DNA of 12,143 nt from Bacteroidia bacterium (GTDB lineage Bacteria; Bacteroidota; Bacteroidia; Bacteroidales; BM520), in NCBI GenBank assembly GCA_009930445.1, contig RZYD01000046.1, forward strand, positions 1-12,143. The letters are read 5' to 3'. Below the pieces are notes generated by a model that was not told the origin of the DNA, did not search any database, and saw only the letters and a list, made by a program, of their open reading frames with translations. Of this stretch, positions 1 to 6,868 are shown in pieces; the stretch's first letter is position 1; each line of letters starts with the position of its first letter. The position numbers were made by a program, and so were the translations under genes.

Positions 1-950
1 GTGCCATTATATAGGGTCAAAACATCCCCACTCACAACAGCGTTACCATCCACACGGTTGTCGGTTGCCGGGATAAGCGCAATAATATGGAGCGGCAACC
101 GAGCCAGAGCTGCGGCATAGATAGCGCTACCTGCTGCTGCGGCTCCAGCCATATCCGACTTCATATCATCCATATAGGAGCCGGTCTTAATATTCATACC
201 TCCCGTATCGTAAACGACACCTTTTCCCACAATGACAACGGGTTTTTCATTTACGGCATTTTCCGGATTCCATTCAAGAATGATAAAAGCGGGGTCATCG
301 ATGCTTCCTTTGTTCACGCCCAAAAGCCCCCCCATACGTAACGCTTCGATTTTCTTTTTCCCGAACACTTCGGCCTGCATTCCGGCCTCAGCAGCCATTT
401 GTCGAAAGGATTCGGCCAGGGCCGGCGTATTAAGTGAAATTACAGGTTCATTCACCAAATCACGGGCCTTTATTACGGCCTTCATCAGCCCCTGGAATCG
501 TTCCATGGCTTGAGCAGAAATCAGCATACTTAAAATCCGGATTTCACCGATTGTTTTTACCTCATTTTTCTCTTTAACCTTATAGTTGGCAAAGGTGTAA
601 CTTCCGAGCACAAGCCCTTCAGTAACGGCAAGTGTCATCTTCTCCCCTGCGGTAACATCAATAACCGTAAGGTTACGATTCCGTTCATTTTTTAGCATAC
701 CCCAAAGATCATCCCCCAGCTTTCGACCTGCCTCCAGACCTTCTGCATCGTCCTTTTCCGGAAGAACCATCACAAATTCAAGGTACGACAGACGATAAAA
801 GACTACGAGATTCCTTTTATCTTCAATTTTCTCCCGAATATATTCTTTCTCAGAAGGGAGAAAGGGATCAATGGGCAAATCCTCGATCCTTCGAACCAGA
901 AATACCCGGTTACCTTCCGGGTTTCCTTCATTTTCATGAAACAGTTTCAT
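1..950 (-). CDS. pepA: Leucyl aminopeptidase, M17 family (C-terminus beyond window)
   Basis: This is a cytosolic two-metal aminopeptidase that removes N-terminal residues from peptides. The frame runs from an ATG at 950 to the left edge without a stop, giving 316 residues of a family usually near 480. Visible active-site residues are K243 (in VGKGVVYDTGG), D248, K255 (NIKTG) and D266 (KSDMAG). Their spacing of 5, 7 and 11 matches E. coli PepA K270, D275, K282 and D293. The PATDNRVDGNAVVSGD stretch follows, and the NTDAEGR metal/bicarbonate motif would lie just past the edge. ARDLVNEP near residue 163 marks the start of the catalytic domain, after an N-terminal macro-like domain. The ATG overlaps the TGA of kdtA as ATGA, which suggests translational coupling and a shared transcript. 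VVYDTGG in place of the enterobacterial form is, as I recall, normal for Bacteroidota. The family call is firm. The substrate preference cannot be read from sequence. Confidence 0.95.
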   Translation of the reverse strand, partial: MKLFHENEGNPEGNRVFLVRRIEDLPIDPFLPSEKEYIREKIEDKRNLVVFYRLSYLEFVMVLPEKDDAEGLEAGRKLGDDLWGMLKNERNRNLTVIDVTAGEKMTLAVTEGLVLGSYTFANYKVKEKNEVKTIGEIRILSMLISAQAMERFQGLMKAVIKARDLVNEPVISLNTPALAESFRQMAAEAGMQAEVFGKKKIEALRMGGLLGVNKGSIDDPAFIILEWNPENAVNEKPVVIVGKGVVYDTGGMNIKTGSYMDDMKSDMAGAAAAGSAIYAAALARLPLHIIALIPATDNRVDGNAVVSGDVLTLYNG

Positions 951-2191
951 ACTTTAATATTTAAATGCAATTGTTTAAAAATGTTTGCAGTAGCACCCTT
1001 TTGCTGTTCGATATACGCCTTACTTGCCTGGCAGGCCGCATTATATTTTAACGCATTAAAGAACATTTCATTAAGAATTTGAAGCAGTTGATTTTTATCC
1101 TCTACCTGAAATCCACCTCCTGCCATGCGTAGTCCCTGTGCTTCTAAAAACTTTCGGTTTTCAGGGCCAAATATCACCGGAACACCATAGGCAGCCGGTT
1201 CAAGAATATTATGAATCCCTTTTCCAAACCCCCCCCCCACATAGGCTACCCGGGCACAACGATAAACTGCCGAAAGAATCCCAATACGGTCGACAATCAA
1301 TACTCGGGCATGGCTATGCAATTCAGGGTTGTAGGCAGACAATCTGACGGAAATACCGGGAAATTGCCGCATAATCTGCTCAATATGTGCAGATTCAACT
1401 TCATGAGGAACGATAATCAGTTTAATATTTTCGGTCAGCCTGTCCCATATCGTTGCGAGAAGAGCCTCGTCAACCGGCCAGGTGCTTCCGGCGACCAACA
1501 CCTTGGCTCTCCGGGAAAAAAACGAAACAAGGTCCGGAGGGGTACTCCTGCTTTGAATTTCTGCAACCCGGTCGAAGCGTGTATCGCCACTTATCATTAC
1601 ATTAGTAATTCGAATCCGGTTGAGTAGCCGGGAGGATTCCGTATTCTGCACAAAAAAATAATTCACTTTGCGCAATTGTTTTCTAAACCAGAACCCGTAC
1701 CATTTAAAAAAATGCTGTGATTTACGAAATACACCGCTGATCACATACACCGGCACATCATTTCGGGTTAGCACATCCAGATAATTATACCAGTATTCAT
1801 ATTTAACCAGAAAAAGAACATCCGGTTTCACGATCGAATAAAAACGAAAGGCATTGATACGGGTATCTGCCGGGAGATAAAAAACATAATCAGCACCGGG
1901 ATAATTTTTTCGGATTTCATAACCAGAAGGCGAGAAGAAAGTAATCAGGAGTTTAAAATCAGGGAAGTGTGTTTTAAATGCATCAATAATGGGGCGGCCT
2001 TGTTCAAATTCTCCCAAAGAAGCACAATGAAACCAGGCCAGTTTGTCATGTTCATTCCGTAATTCCCCGGAGAGGGATTGAAAAATATTTTTTCGTCCTT
2101 TCACCCAACCTCTGGCCTTAGGATTAAACAGCGAAGCAACAATAATCAGAGATCGGTACAACCGTATGGCTATTTCATAAATCAGGCGCAT
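947..2191 (-). CDS. kdtA: 3-deoxy-D-manno-octulosonic acid (Kdo) transferase
   Basis: KdtA/WaaA (GT30) transfers Kdo from CMP-Kdo onto lipid IVA at the cytoplasmic face of the inner membrane, the first step of LPS core assembly. With the start at the ATG at 2191 the protein has 414 residues, the usual family length. The frame stays open upstream to an ATG at 2248, but that start would overlap the preceding gene by 52 bases and add a non-conserved stretch. The start at 2191 leaves a 5-base gap and begins MRLIYEIAIRLY, a typical N-terminal membrane anchor. HCASLGE supplies the likely catalytic Glu61. The C-terminal half shows VAGSTWPVDE, IIVPHEVE and YVGGGFGKGIHNILEPAAYG, the CMP-Kdo-binding region. 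The three consecutive glycines of YVGGG lie in a run of ten G on the coding strand (1229-1238). Whether one or two Kdo units are added cannot be told. The stop overlaps the pepA start. Confidence 0.97.
   Translation of the reverse strand: MRLIYEIAIRLYRSLIIVASLFNPKARGWVKGRKNIFQSLSGELRNEHDKLAWFHCASLGEFEQGRPIIDAFKTHFPDFKLLITFFSPSGYEIRKNYPGADYVFYLPADTRINAFRFYSIVKPDVLFLVKYEYWYNYLDVLTRNDVPVYVISGVFRKSQHFFKWYGFWFRKQLRKVNYFFVQNTESSRLLNRIRITNVMISGDTRFDRVAEIQSRSTPPDLVSFFSRRAKVLVAGSTWPVDEALLATIWDRLTENIKLIIVPHEVESAHIEQIMRQFPGISVRLSAYNPELHSHARVLIVDRIGILSAVYRCARVAYVGGGFGKGIHNILEPAAYGVPVIFGPENRKFLEAQGLRMAGGGFQVEDKNQLLQILNEMFFNALKYNAACQASKAYIEQQKGATANIFKQLHLNIKV
1229..1238 (-). repeat. G10 homopolymer inside kdtA
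   Basis: Ten consecutive C on the plus strand read as ten G on the kdtA coding strand (GTG GGG GGG GGG, V-G-G-G). It is the longest homopolymer I noticed in the window and sits in a conserved motif of the enzyme. A one-base length change would shift the frame and remove roughly the last quarter of the protein. It could be a slippage hotspot, or simply glycine codon choice. Confidence 0.9.
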
Positions 2192-2196
2192 ATTGT

Positions 2197-2958
2197 TTAA
2201 TAATAGTAATAGGATGAAACCGAACGCTGATAGAAAGGAAGCATCCATCCTACTTTCACACCGATATAAAAGTCGTTGCGCAGCATAGCCGGCTCAGGCC
2301 CCATAAGGTCGAACTGATAATCCCTCAAGGGCACCGTGAGGGCATGACTAAAATCAAGTCCTCCATAAAGGTTGAAGATATTCTGGTCATCAATAAACTG
2401 ATACCCCAGAAAAAGGTTATAAACAAAACCTCCGGCCTTACGGTCGTATCCTTTTGCATATTCATCGTACACCTGAGGGGCTGCATTCATAGCCACTTCG
2501 GTCCGGATATGATGGCTCAGATAGCCGACACCTGCTGAAGCAAGAATTCCGCTGTTTGGATTTTTTCCGGTACCAGAAATAATCTTTCCCAAAGAACCCA
2601 TCACCGAGAAACCACGTTCGTAGGTATCCATAAATGCCGCTCCCCCGGTAGCATCAATGATAAAACCTTGTGAAGTCTGAATCTGGCTAAAAAGATCATC
2701 AGCAATTTTCACCTTCCCTCCAAAAAAATAGGAGCAGGAAACGCCGGCCATCAGGTTACGGGCCGTTTTAAAATGGTACGAGGCGCCAATGGAGGAACAT
2801 GCCCCAAAGCGGTCGGCCAAATCGCCGGCAGGAAAGGAAAATCCATAATCAATACGAAAGAGATGCACCTTAATCGCACTATCAGAAATCTGAGCAATAG
2901 CACTCAGCCTGATCAAAACAAACAAGATTATAAAAAAGAGAGGCAGCCGTTTCTTCAT
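2197..2958 (-). CDS. Secreted, probable outer-membrane beta-barrel protein of unknown function
   Basis: I do not recognise a named family. From the ATG at 2958 the product is 253 residues and opens with a clear signal peptide: a KKR charged start, a hydrophobic core LPLFFIILFVLI, and a likely cut after SAIA before Gln23. The frame extends to an ATG at 3018, but that would place 20 extra residues before the signal peptide and run through a promoter-like element, so 2958 is preferred. The mature part alternates polar and aromatic or hydrophobic residues in short glycine-bounded strands (FRIDYGFSFPAG, GVSCSYFFGG, FVYNLFLGYQFI, FYIGVKVGWMLPFY), as in 8- to 12-strand outer-membrane barrels. It ends in four tyrosines. 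The gene lies 5 bases upstream of kdtA and probably shares its transcript, which suggests an envelope role. That role is inference from position only. Confidence 0.8.
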   Translation of the reverse strand: MKKRLPLFFIILFVLIRLSAIAQISDSAIKVHLFRIDYGFSFPAGDLADRFGACSSIGASYHFKTARNLMAGVSCSYFFGGKVKIADDLFSQIQTSQGFIIDATGGAAFMDTYERGFSVMGSLGKIISGTGKNPNSGILASAGVGYLSHHIRTEVAMNAAPQVYDEYAKGYDRKAGGFVYNLFLGYQFIDDQNIFNLYGGLDFSHALTVPLRDYQFDLMGPEPAMLRNDFYIGVKVGWMLPFYQRSVSSYYYY

Positions 2959-2975
2959 AAACTGAATTATTGATG

Positions 2976-2983
2976 CAAAGGTA
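2976..2983 (-). promoter_or_regulatory. Candidate Bacteroidota -7 element for the barrel protein-kdtA-pepA operon
   Basis: The minus strand reads TACCTTTG, an exact match to the Bacteroidota -7 consensus TAnnTTTG, ending 17 bases before the ATG at 2958. That would leave a short leader of about 10-15 bases. I see no convincing TTTG at the -33 spacing, so this is a candidate only. Confidence 0.45.
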
Positions 2984-3045
2984 CACAAAAATGCAAGTAT
3001 GCCATGGGGCATTTCCATTCAATAAACGCATATAACCCGGGAACA

Positions 3046-3076
3046 TTGCCTATCTCTGCAAACATAATTACCTTTA
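3046..3076 (+). promoter_or_regulatory. Candidate Bacteroidota promoter for the sugar operon
   Basis: TTG at 3046-3048 is followed after exactly 20 bases by TACCTTTA at 3069-3076. This fits the Bacteroidota pattern TTTG-N19-21-TAnnTTTG with a mismatch in the last base of the -7 box and only three bases of the -33 box. Transcription would start near 3083 and leave an AT-rich leader of about 77 bases before the ATG at 3160. It is the only promoter-like site I found for the five-gene operon. Confidence 0.5.
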
Positions 3077-3159
3077 CGCGATTTTAATGGATTTTTTCAT
3101 TCAAAAGGCCATAAAAAGAAAAATAAACCGTTGTTTGAAATAAGAAATAGCAAGTATAC

Positions 3160-4293
3160 ATGAAAAAAATTCAAATGGTAGATCTGGTAGGACAATACCA
3201 GAAAATCAAAAAGGAGATGGATGAAGCCGTGATAAATGTAATCGGCAGCGCTGCTTTTATTAACGGGCCGGAGGTGAACAACTTTCAAAAGGCATTAGCC
3301 CAATACCTTGGAGCAAAACATGTTATCCCGTGTGCGAATGGCACCGATGCACTACAGGTGGCAATGATGGCACTAAACCTGAAACCAGGAGATGAAGTAA
3401 TCACATCGTCTTTCACTTTTATCGCTACGGCAGAAGTAATTGCATTACTGGGACTAACACCTGTGTTGGTGGATGTATTACCCGATACATTCAATATCGA
3501 CCCGGAGGCAATCAGGAAAGCCATTACTCCCAAAACAAAGGCCATCGTGCCGGTGCACCTTTTCGGTCAATGCGCCAATATGGAAGAAATAATGGCAATA
3601 GCCAACGAACACCAACTTTATGTCATTGAAGATGCTTGTCAGGCTATTGGCGCGGAATATACGTTTCGTGACGGCAGCGTTAAGAAAGCCGGAACAATAG
3701 GCCACGTAGCAGGAGTTTCGTTCTTTCCTTCAAAAAATTTAGGATGTTATGGCGATGGTGGAGCAATTTTTACTGATGATGACGCACTGGCGGCCCAGTT
3801 GAAAGTAATCGTAAACCATGGCATGACCGTTCGCTATTATCATGATTACGTTGGGGTTAACAGCCGGCTCGACAGCCTCCAGGCGGCAGTGTTACGGGTT
3901 AAACTCAACTATCTTGATGAATATACAGCGCAACGGCAGCGCGCCGCTGACTACTACAACCGTGCTTTTGCCGACAATGCGAAAATCACTACGCCGGTAA
4001 TTTCCAAAAACAGTACGCATGTATTTCATCAATATACATTAATACTAAACCATACCAACAGAGATGGACTGCAAAAATATCTTAACGACAAAGAAATTCC
4101 TGCGCCCGTCTACTATCCTGTTCCCTTGCATCTTCAAAAAGCGTATATTGATCCCAGGTACAGTGAAGGGGACTTCCCTGTTACTGAAAAATTATGTAAA
4201 TCAGTGATTTCACTACCGATGCACACCGAACTCGATGAAGAACAATTAAACTATATCGCAACGGCAGTGTTAGATTTTGTTAATCAGGAATAA
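3160..4293 (+). CDS. wbpE: UDP-2-acetamido-2-deoxy-3-oxo-glucuronate aminotransferase, WbpE/WlbC type
   Basis: This is a PLP-dependent DegT/DnrJ/EryC1/StrS sugar aminotransferase of 377 residues. WbpE-type enzymes move an amino group from glutamate to the 3-keto carbon of UDP-GlcNAc-uronic acid, giving the 3-amino sugar. The PLP lysine is K192 in SFFPSKNLGCYGDGGA. GTDAL (61-65) should hold the phosphate, and the Asp in EDACQ (D158) should contact the pyridine nitrogen. The WbpE/WlbC assignment among many DegT relatives rests on overall resemblance (MVDLVGQYQ, NGPEV, FFPSKNLG) and on the genes that follow, which encode the N-acetyltransferase and dehydrogenase of the same pathway. In P. gingivalis the equivalent enzyme is PorR, required for A-LPS and for anchoring secreted cargo. 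It is first in a five-gene operon and its stop lies 2 bases before wbpD. Confidence 0.88.
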   Translation: MKKIQMVDLVGQYQKIKKEMDEAVINVIGSAAFINGPEVNNFQKALAQYLGAKHVIPCANGTDALQVAMMALNLKPGDEVITSSFTFIATAEVIALLGLTPVLVDVLPDTFNIDPEAIRKAITPKTKAIVPVHLFGQCANMEEIMAIANEHQLYVIEDACQAIGAEYTFRDGSVKKAGTIGHVAGVSFFPSKNLGCYGDGGAIFTDDDALAAQLKVIVNHGMTVRYYHDYVGVNSRLDSLQAAVLRVKLNYLDEYTAQRQRAADYYNRAFADNAKITTPVISKNSTHVFHQYTLILNHTNRDGLQKYLNDKEIPAPVYYPVPLHLQKAYIDPRYSEGDFPVTEKLCKSVISLPMHTELDEEQLNYIATAVLDFVNQE

Positions 4294-4295
4294 CG

Positions 4296-4877
4296 ATGGA
4301 AAAACACTATTTTGCGCATGAAACAGCAATTATTGATGCGCCCTGTTCAATAGGAGAAGGAACAAAAATCTGGCATTTCAGCCATATTATGGAAAAGTGC
4401 AGTATTGGGAAAAACTGCAATATCGGGCAAAATGTAGTCATTTCACCCGAGGTAGTGCTGGGGAATAATGTAAAGGTGCAAAATAATGTATCCGTTTACA
4501 CAGGAGTTTTATGTGAGGATGATGTTTTTCTCGGCCCATCGATGGTTTTCACCAACGTCACCAACCCACGGAGTGCCATAAACCGACGTGGGGAATATGC
4601 AGCCACAGTGGTCAGAAAAGGAGCCACGATTGGCGCCAATGCAACCATTGTTTGCGGGCATGAGCTCGGAGCGTATTGCTTTATCGGAGCCGGAGCCGTG
4701 GTAATATCCGATGTTCCGGACTATGCGCTCTATGTAGGAAATCCGGCCAAACACAAAGGTTGGATGAGTCGCTATGGACACCGGCTCACTTTCAATAACG
4801 AAGGCATTGCCCTTTGCCCTGAAAGCCAGGAACAGTATAAACTGGAAAACGGAAAAATATCTTTCATCGGAAAATAA
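4296..4877 (+). CDS. wbpD: UDP-2-acetamido-3-amino-2,3-dideoxy-glucuronate N-acetyltransferase, WbpD/WlbB type
   Basis: This is a left-handed beta-helix acyltransferase of 193 residues, close to P. aeruginosa WbpD in length. It acetylates the 3-amino group made by WbpE using acetyl-CoA and yields UDP-2,3-diacetamido-2,3-dideoxyglucuronate. Hexapeptide repeats run from about residue 18 to 138 (IGEGTK, IGKNCN, IGQNVV, LGNNVK, IGANAT, IGAGAV). A loop at 85-105 (FTNVTNPRSAINRRGEY) interrupts the helix, as in this subfamily. The C-terminal tail after YVGNPAKHKGWMS, with CPES near residue 174, is characteristic of WbpD/WlbB homologues. Such enzymes act as trimers with active sites between subunits. 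The ATG lies 2 bases after wbpE and the stop lies 1 base before wbpB. An acetyltransferase for a related 3-amino sugar is possible, but the context favours this one. Confidence 0.9.
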   Translation: MEKHYFAHETAIIDAPCSIGEGTKIWHFSHIMEKCSIGKNCNIGQNVVISPEVVLGNNVKVQNNVSVYTGVLCEDDVFLGPSMVFTNVTNPRSAINRRGEYAATVVRKGATIGANATIVCGHELGAYCFIGAGAVVISDVPDYALYVGNPAKHKGWMSRYGHRLTFNNEGIALCPESQEQYKLENGKISFIGK

Positions 4878-4878
4878 T

Positions 4879-5835
4879 ATGAAAATCAAACCTTACAATT
4901 TTGCATTGATTGGAGCTGCCGGCTACATCGCCCCACGGCATATGAAAGCCATAAAAGAAACCGGACATATTCTTCAGGCAGCACTCGACCGCTCTGATAG
5001 TGTGGGAATTATGGACAGCTATTTCCCTGATTCCTCCTTTTTCCTCGAAACCGAACGTTTCGACCGGCATTTGGATAAACTACGCCGCATCGGTGAGAAT
5101 AAAATTGATTATGTAAGCATCTGCTCACCCAATTACCTGCATGATGCACACATCCGGCTAGCGCTGCGCAATGAAGCACACGCCATTTGCGAAAAACCGC
5201 TTGTGTTAAATCCCTGGAATGTTGATGCGCTCCGGGAAATTGAAAAAGAGACCGAAAAAAATATCTATGTTATTCTTCAACTCAGGCATCATCCTTCTAT
5301 TCTCGAACTAAAAAAAACCATTGATGAAGGACCGGCTGATAAAGTGTACAATATCGACCTCACCTATATTACCAGCCGTGGAAAATGGTATCAGATATCC
5401 TGGAAAGGAGATCCCGAAAAATCGGGCGGAGTAGCCACGAATATTGGCGTTCACTTTTTCGATATGCTGACCTGGATTTTTGGTGATGTGGAACAGAGTG
5501 TTGTTCATCAATCAGATAAACACCAGGCCGCTGGTTTTCTCCGGTTAAAAAAGGCACGGGTCAGATGGTTGTTAAGCCTCGACTACCAACTTATCCCTTC
5601 GACCATCAAAGCAGCGGGACAAAGAACTTACCGGTCGATTACAGTGGAAGGAAAGGAGATGGAATTCAGCGGAGGGTTTACTGATTTGCATTCATTATCC
5701 TATCAAAAAATACTTGCAGGAGAAGGATTTCAGGCGGAAGAGGCCAGAAAAAGTATCGAAATTGTGCATCATATCCGAAATGCAAAACCGGTTGGAATAT
5801 CAGGGGATTATCATCCATTTTTAAATTCAAAATAA
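4879..5835 (+). CDS. wbpB: UDP-N-acetyl-2-amino-2-deoxyglucuronate 3-dehydrogenase, WbpB/WlbA type
   Basis: This is a Gfo/Idh/MocA-family NAD-dependent dehydrogenase of 318 residues, like P. aeruginosa WbpB. It oxidises C3 of UDP-GlcNAc-uronic acid to the 3-keto form that WbpE aminates. In known WbpB/WbpE pairs the NADH is recycled with 2-oxoglutarate produced by the aminotransferase. The nucleotide-binding fold starts at ALIGAAGYIAPRHM (9-22), a signature of the WlbA/WbpB group. YVSICSPNYLH follows, then EKPL (catalytic-region Lys106), QLRHHP, and GGVATNIGVHFFDML with His192 and Asp195. The frame stays open upstream to an ATG at 4774, which would overlap wbpD by over 100 bases. The ATG at 4879, one base after the wbpD stop, gives the family-typical N-terminus. 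It functions first in the three-step route although it is third in gene order. Confidence 0.9.
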   Translation: MKIKPYNFALIGAAGYIAPRHMKAIKETGHILQAALDRSDSVGIMDSYFPDSSFFLETERFDRHLDKLRRIGENKIDYVSICSPNYLHDAHIRLALRNEAHAICEKPLVLNPWNVDALREIEKETEKNIYVILQLRHHPSILELKKTIDEGPADKVYNIDLTYITSRGKWYQISWKGDPEKSGGVATNIGVHFFDMLTWIFGDVEQSVVHQSDKHQAAGFLRLKKARVRWLLSLDYQLIPSTIKAAGQRTYRSITVEGKEMEFSGGFTDLHSLSYQKILAGEGFQAEEARKSIEIVHHIRNAKPVGISGDYHPFLNSK

Positions 5836-6858
5836 ATGAAAATATTAGTCACCGGGGGCACCGGTTACATCGGATCACATACTGTAGTTGAACTTCAGCA
5901 ACAAAACCATGAAGTACTGATTGCAGATAATTTATCCAACTCGCACCAGGAAGTAGTAAATCAGATTGCCGCAATCACCGGAAAGACGCCAGGCTTTGAA
6001 CAAATCGACCTGTCAGATTCGGGAGCAGCCTCAGCATTTTTCAAACGGCATCAGGGGATTCACGCCATAATCCATTTTGCTGCCTTCAAAGCCGTGGGCG
6101 AATCGGTAAAGCAACCCGCAAAATACTACCGGAATAACCTGGTATCGTTACTTAATATTCTGGATGCAATGAAAAAACATGGCATTCCCTCACTTGTTTT
6201 TTCGAGCAGCTGCACGGTATATGGAGAGCCAGACACACTGCCTGTTTCAGAGGAGGCCCCCATTAAACCGGCCACTTCACCCTATGGGAATACCAAGCAA
6301 ATCAGTGAAGAAATAATTCGTGATGTAGCCAAAACCGGAGGCATAGAAGCCATTCTTCTCCGGTATTTTAATCCCATCGGAGCCCACGAAAGTGCACGCA
6401 TCGGAGAACTTCCCGTCGGAATTCCCAATAATCTGGTACCCTTCATTACGCAAACTGCCGCAGGAATACGGCCACAACTCAACGTGTTCGGAGATGATTA
6501 TGATACACCCGATGGAACAGCTATCCGGGATTATATTCATGTTGTGGATCTGGCCCGGGCACATATTGCCGCCGTAAATCGTCTGACAAACCACCACCAT
6601 AGCGAAAAAACAGAAACTTTTAATATCGGAACAGGAAGGGGATACAGTGTAATGGAAGTAATTACCGCCTTCGAAAAAACGACTGGAATAAAACTGAACT
6701 ATCGCATTACAGCACGACGTGAAGGGGATGTACCCCAGGTATGGGCTGAAACAAGCCAAGCGAATCAGGCCTTGGGATGGAAAGCAGAGAAGACCATCGA
6801 AGAGATGATGTTCAGTGCCTGGCAATGGCAACTAAATCTTAACAAACAAAATCAATAA
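5836..6858 (+). CDS. galE: UDP-hexose 4-epimerase (GalE family, possibly GlcNAc-accepting)
   Basis: This is an extended short-chain dehydrogenase/reductase of 340 residues that interconverts the C4 epimers of UDP-hexoses through a 4-keto intermediate with bound NAD. GGTGYIGSHT (7-16) is the NAD motif. The catalytic residues are Ser125 in SSSCTVYG, with Tyr150 and Lys154 in YGNTK. RYFNPIGAHESARIGE and RDYIHVVDLA are classic GalE signatures. The position equivalent to E. coli Tyr299, which restricts the sugar pocket, appears to be Val302 (VPQVWAE here, LPAYWAD in E. coli). A smaller residue there generally allows UDP-GlcNAc/GalNAc as well as UDP-Glc/Gal. The ATG directly abuts the wbpB stop. 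The enzyme probably supplies a galactose- or GalNAc-type donor for the same surface glycan. A housekeeping Leloir role is possible but less likely in this setting. Confidence 0.92.
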   Translation: MKILVTGGTGYIGSHTVVELQQQNHEVLIADNLSNSHQEVVNQIAAITGKTPGFEQIDLSDSGAASAFFKRHQGIHAIIHFAAFKAVGESVKQPAKYYRNNLVSLLNILDAMKKHGIPSLVFSSSCTVYGEPDTLPVSEEAPIKPATSPYGNTKQISEEIIRDVAKTGGIEAILLRYFNPIGAHESARIGELPVGIPNNLVPFITQTAAGIRPQLNVFGDDYDTPDGTAIRDYIHVVDLARAHIAAVNRLTNHHHSEKTETFNIGTGRGYSVMEVITAFEKTTGIKLNYRITARREGDVPQVWAETSQANQALGWKAEKTIEEMMFSAWQWQLNLNKQNQ

Positions 6859-6868
6859 CATTAAAACG

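Noticed and set aside
2192..2248. Longer kdtA start at the ATG at 2248
   Set aside because: It would overlap the upstream gene by 52 bases and add residues outside the family pattern, while the ATG at 2191 gives a 5-base gap and the usual length.
6277..6831. 184-residue minus-strand open frame inside galE
   Set aside because: It is antisense to a well-conserved epimerase, has unusual Cys- and Ser-rich composition, and no family features or start context.
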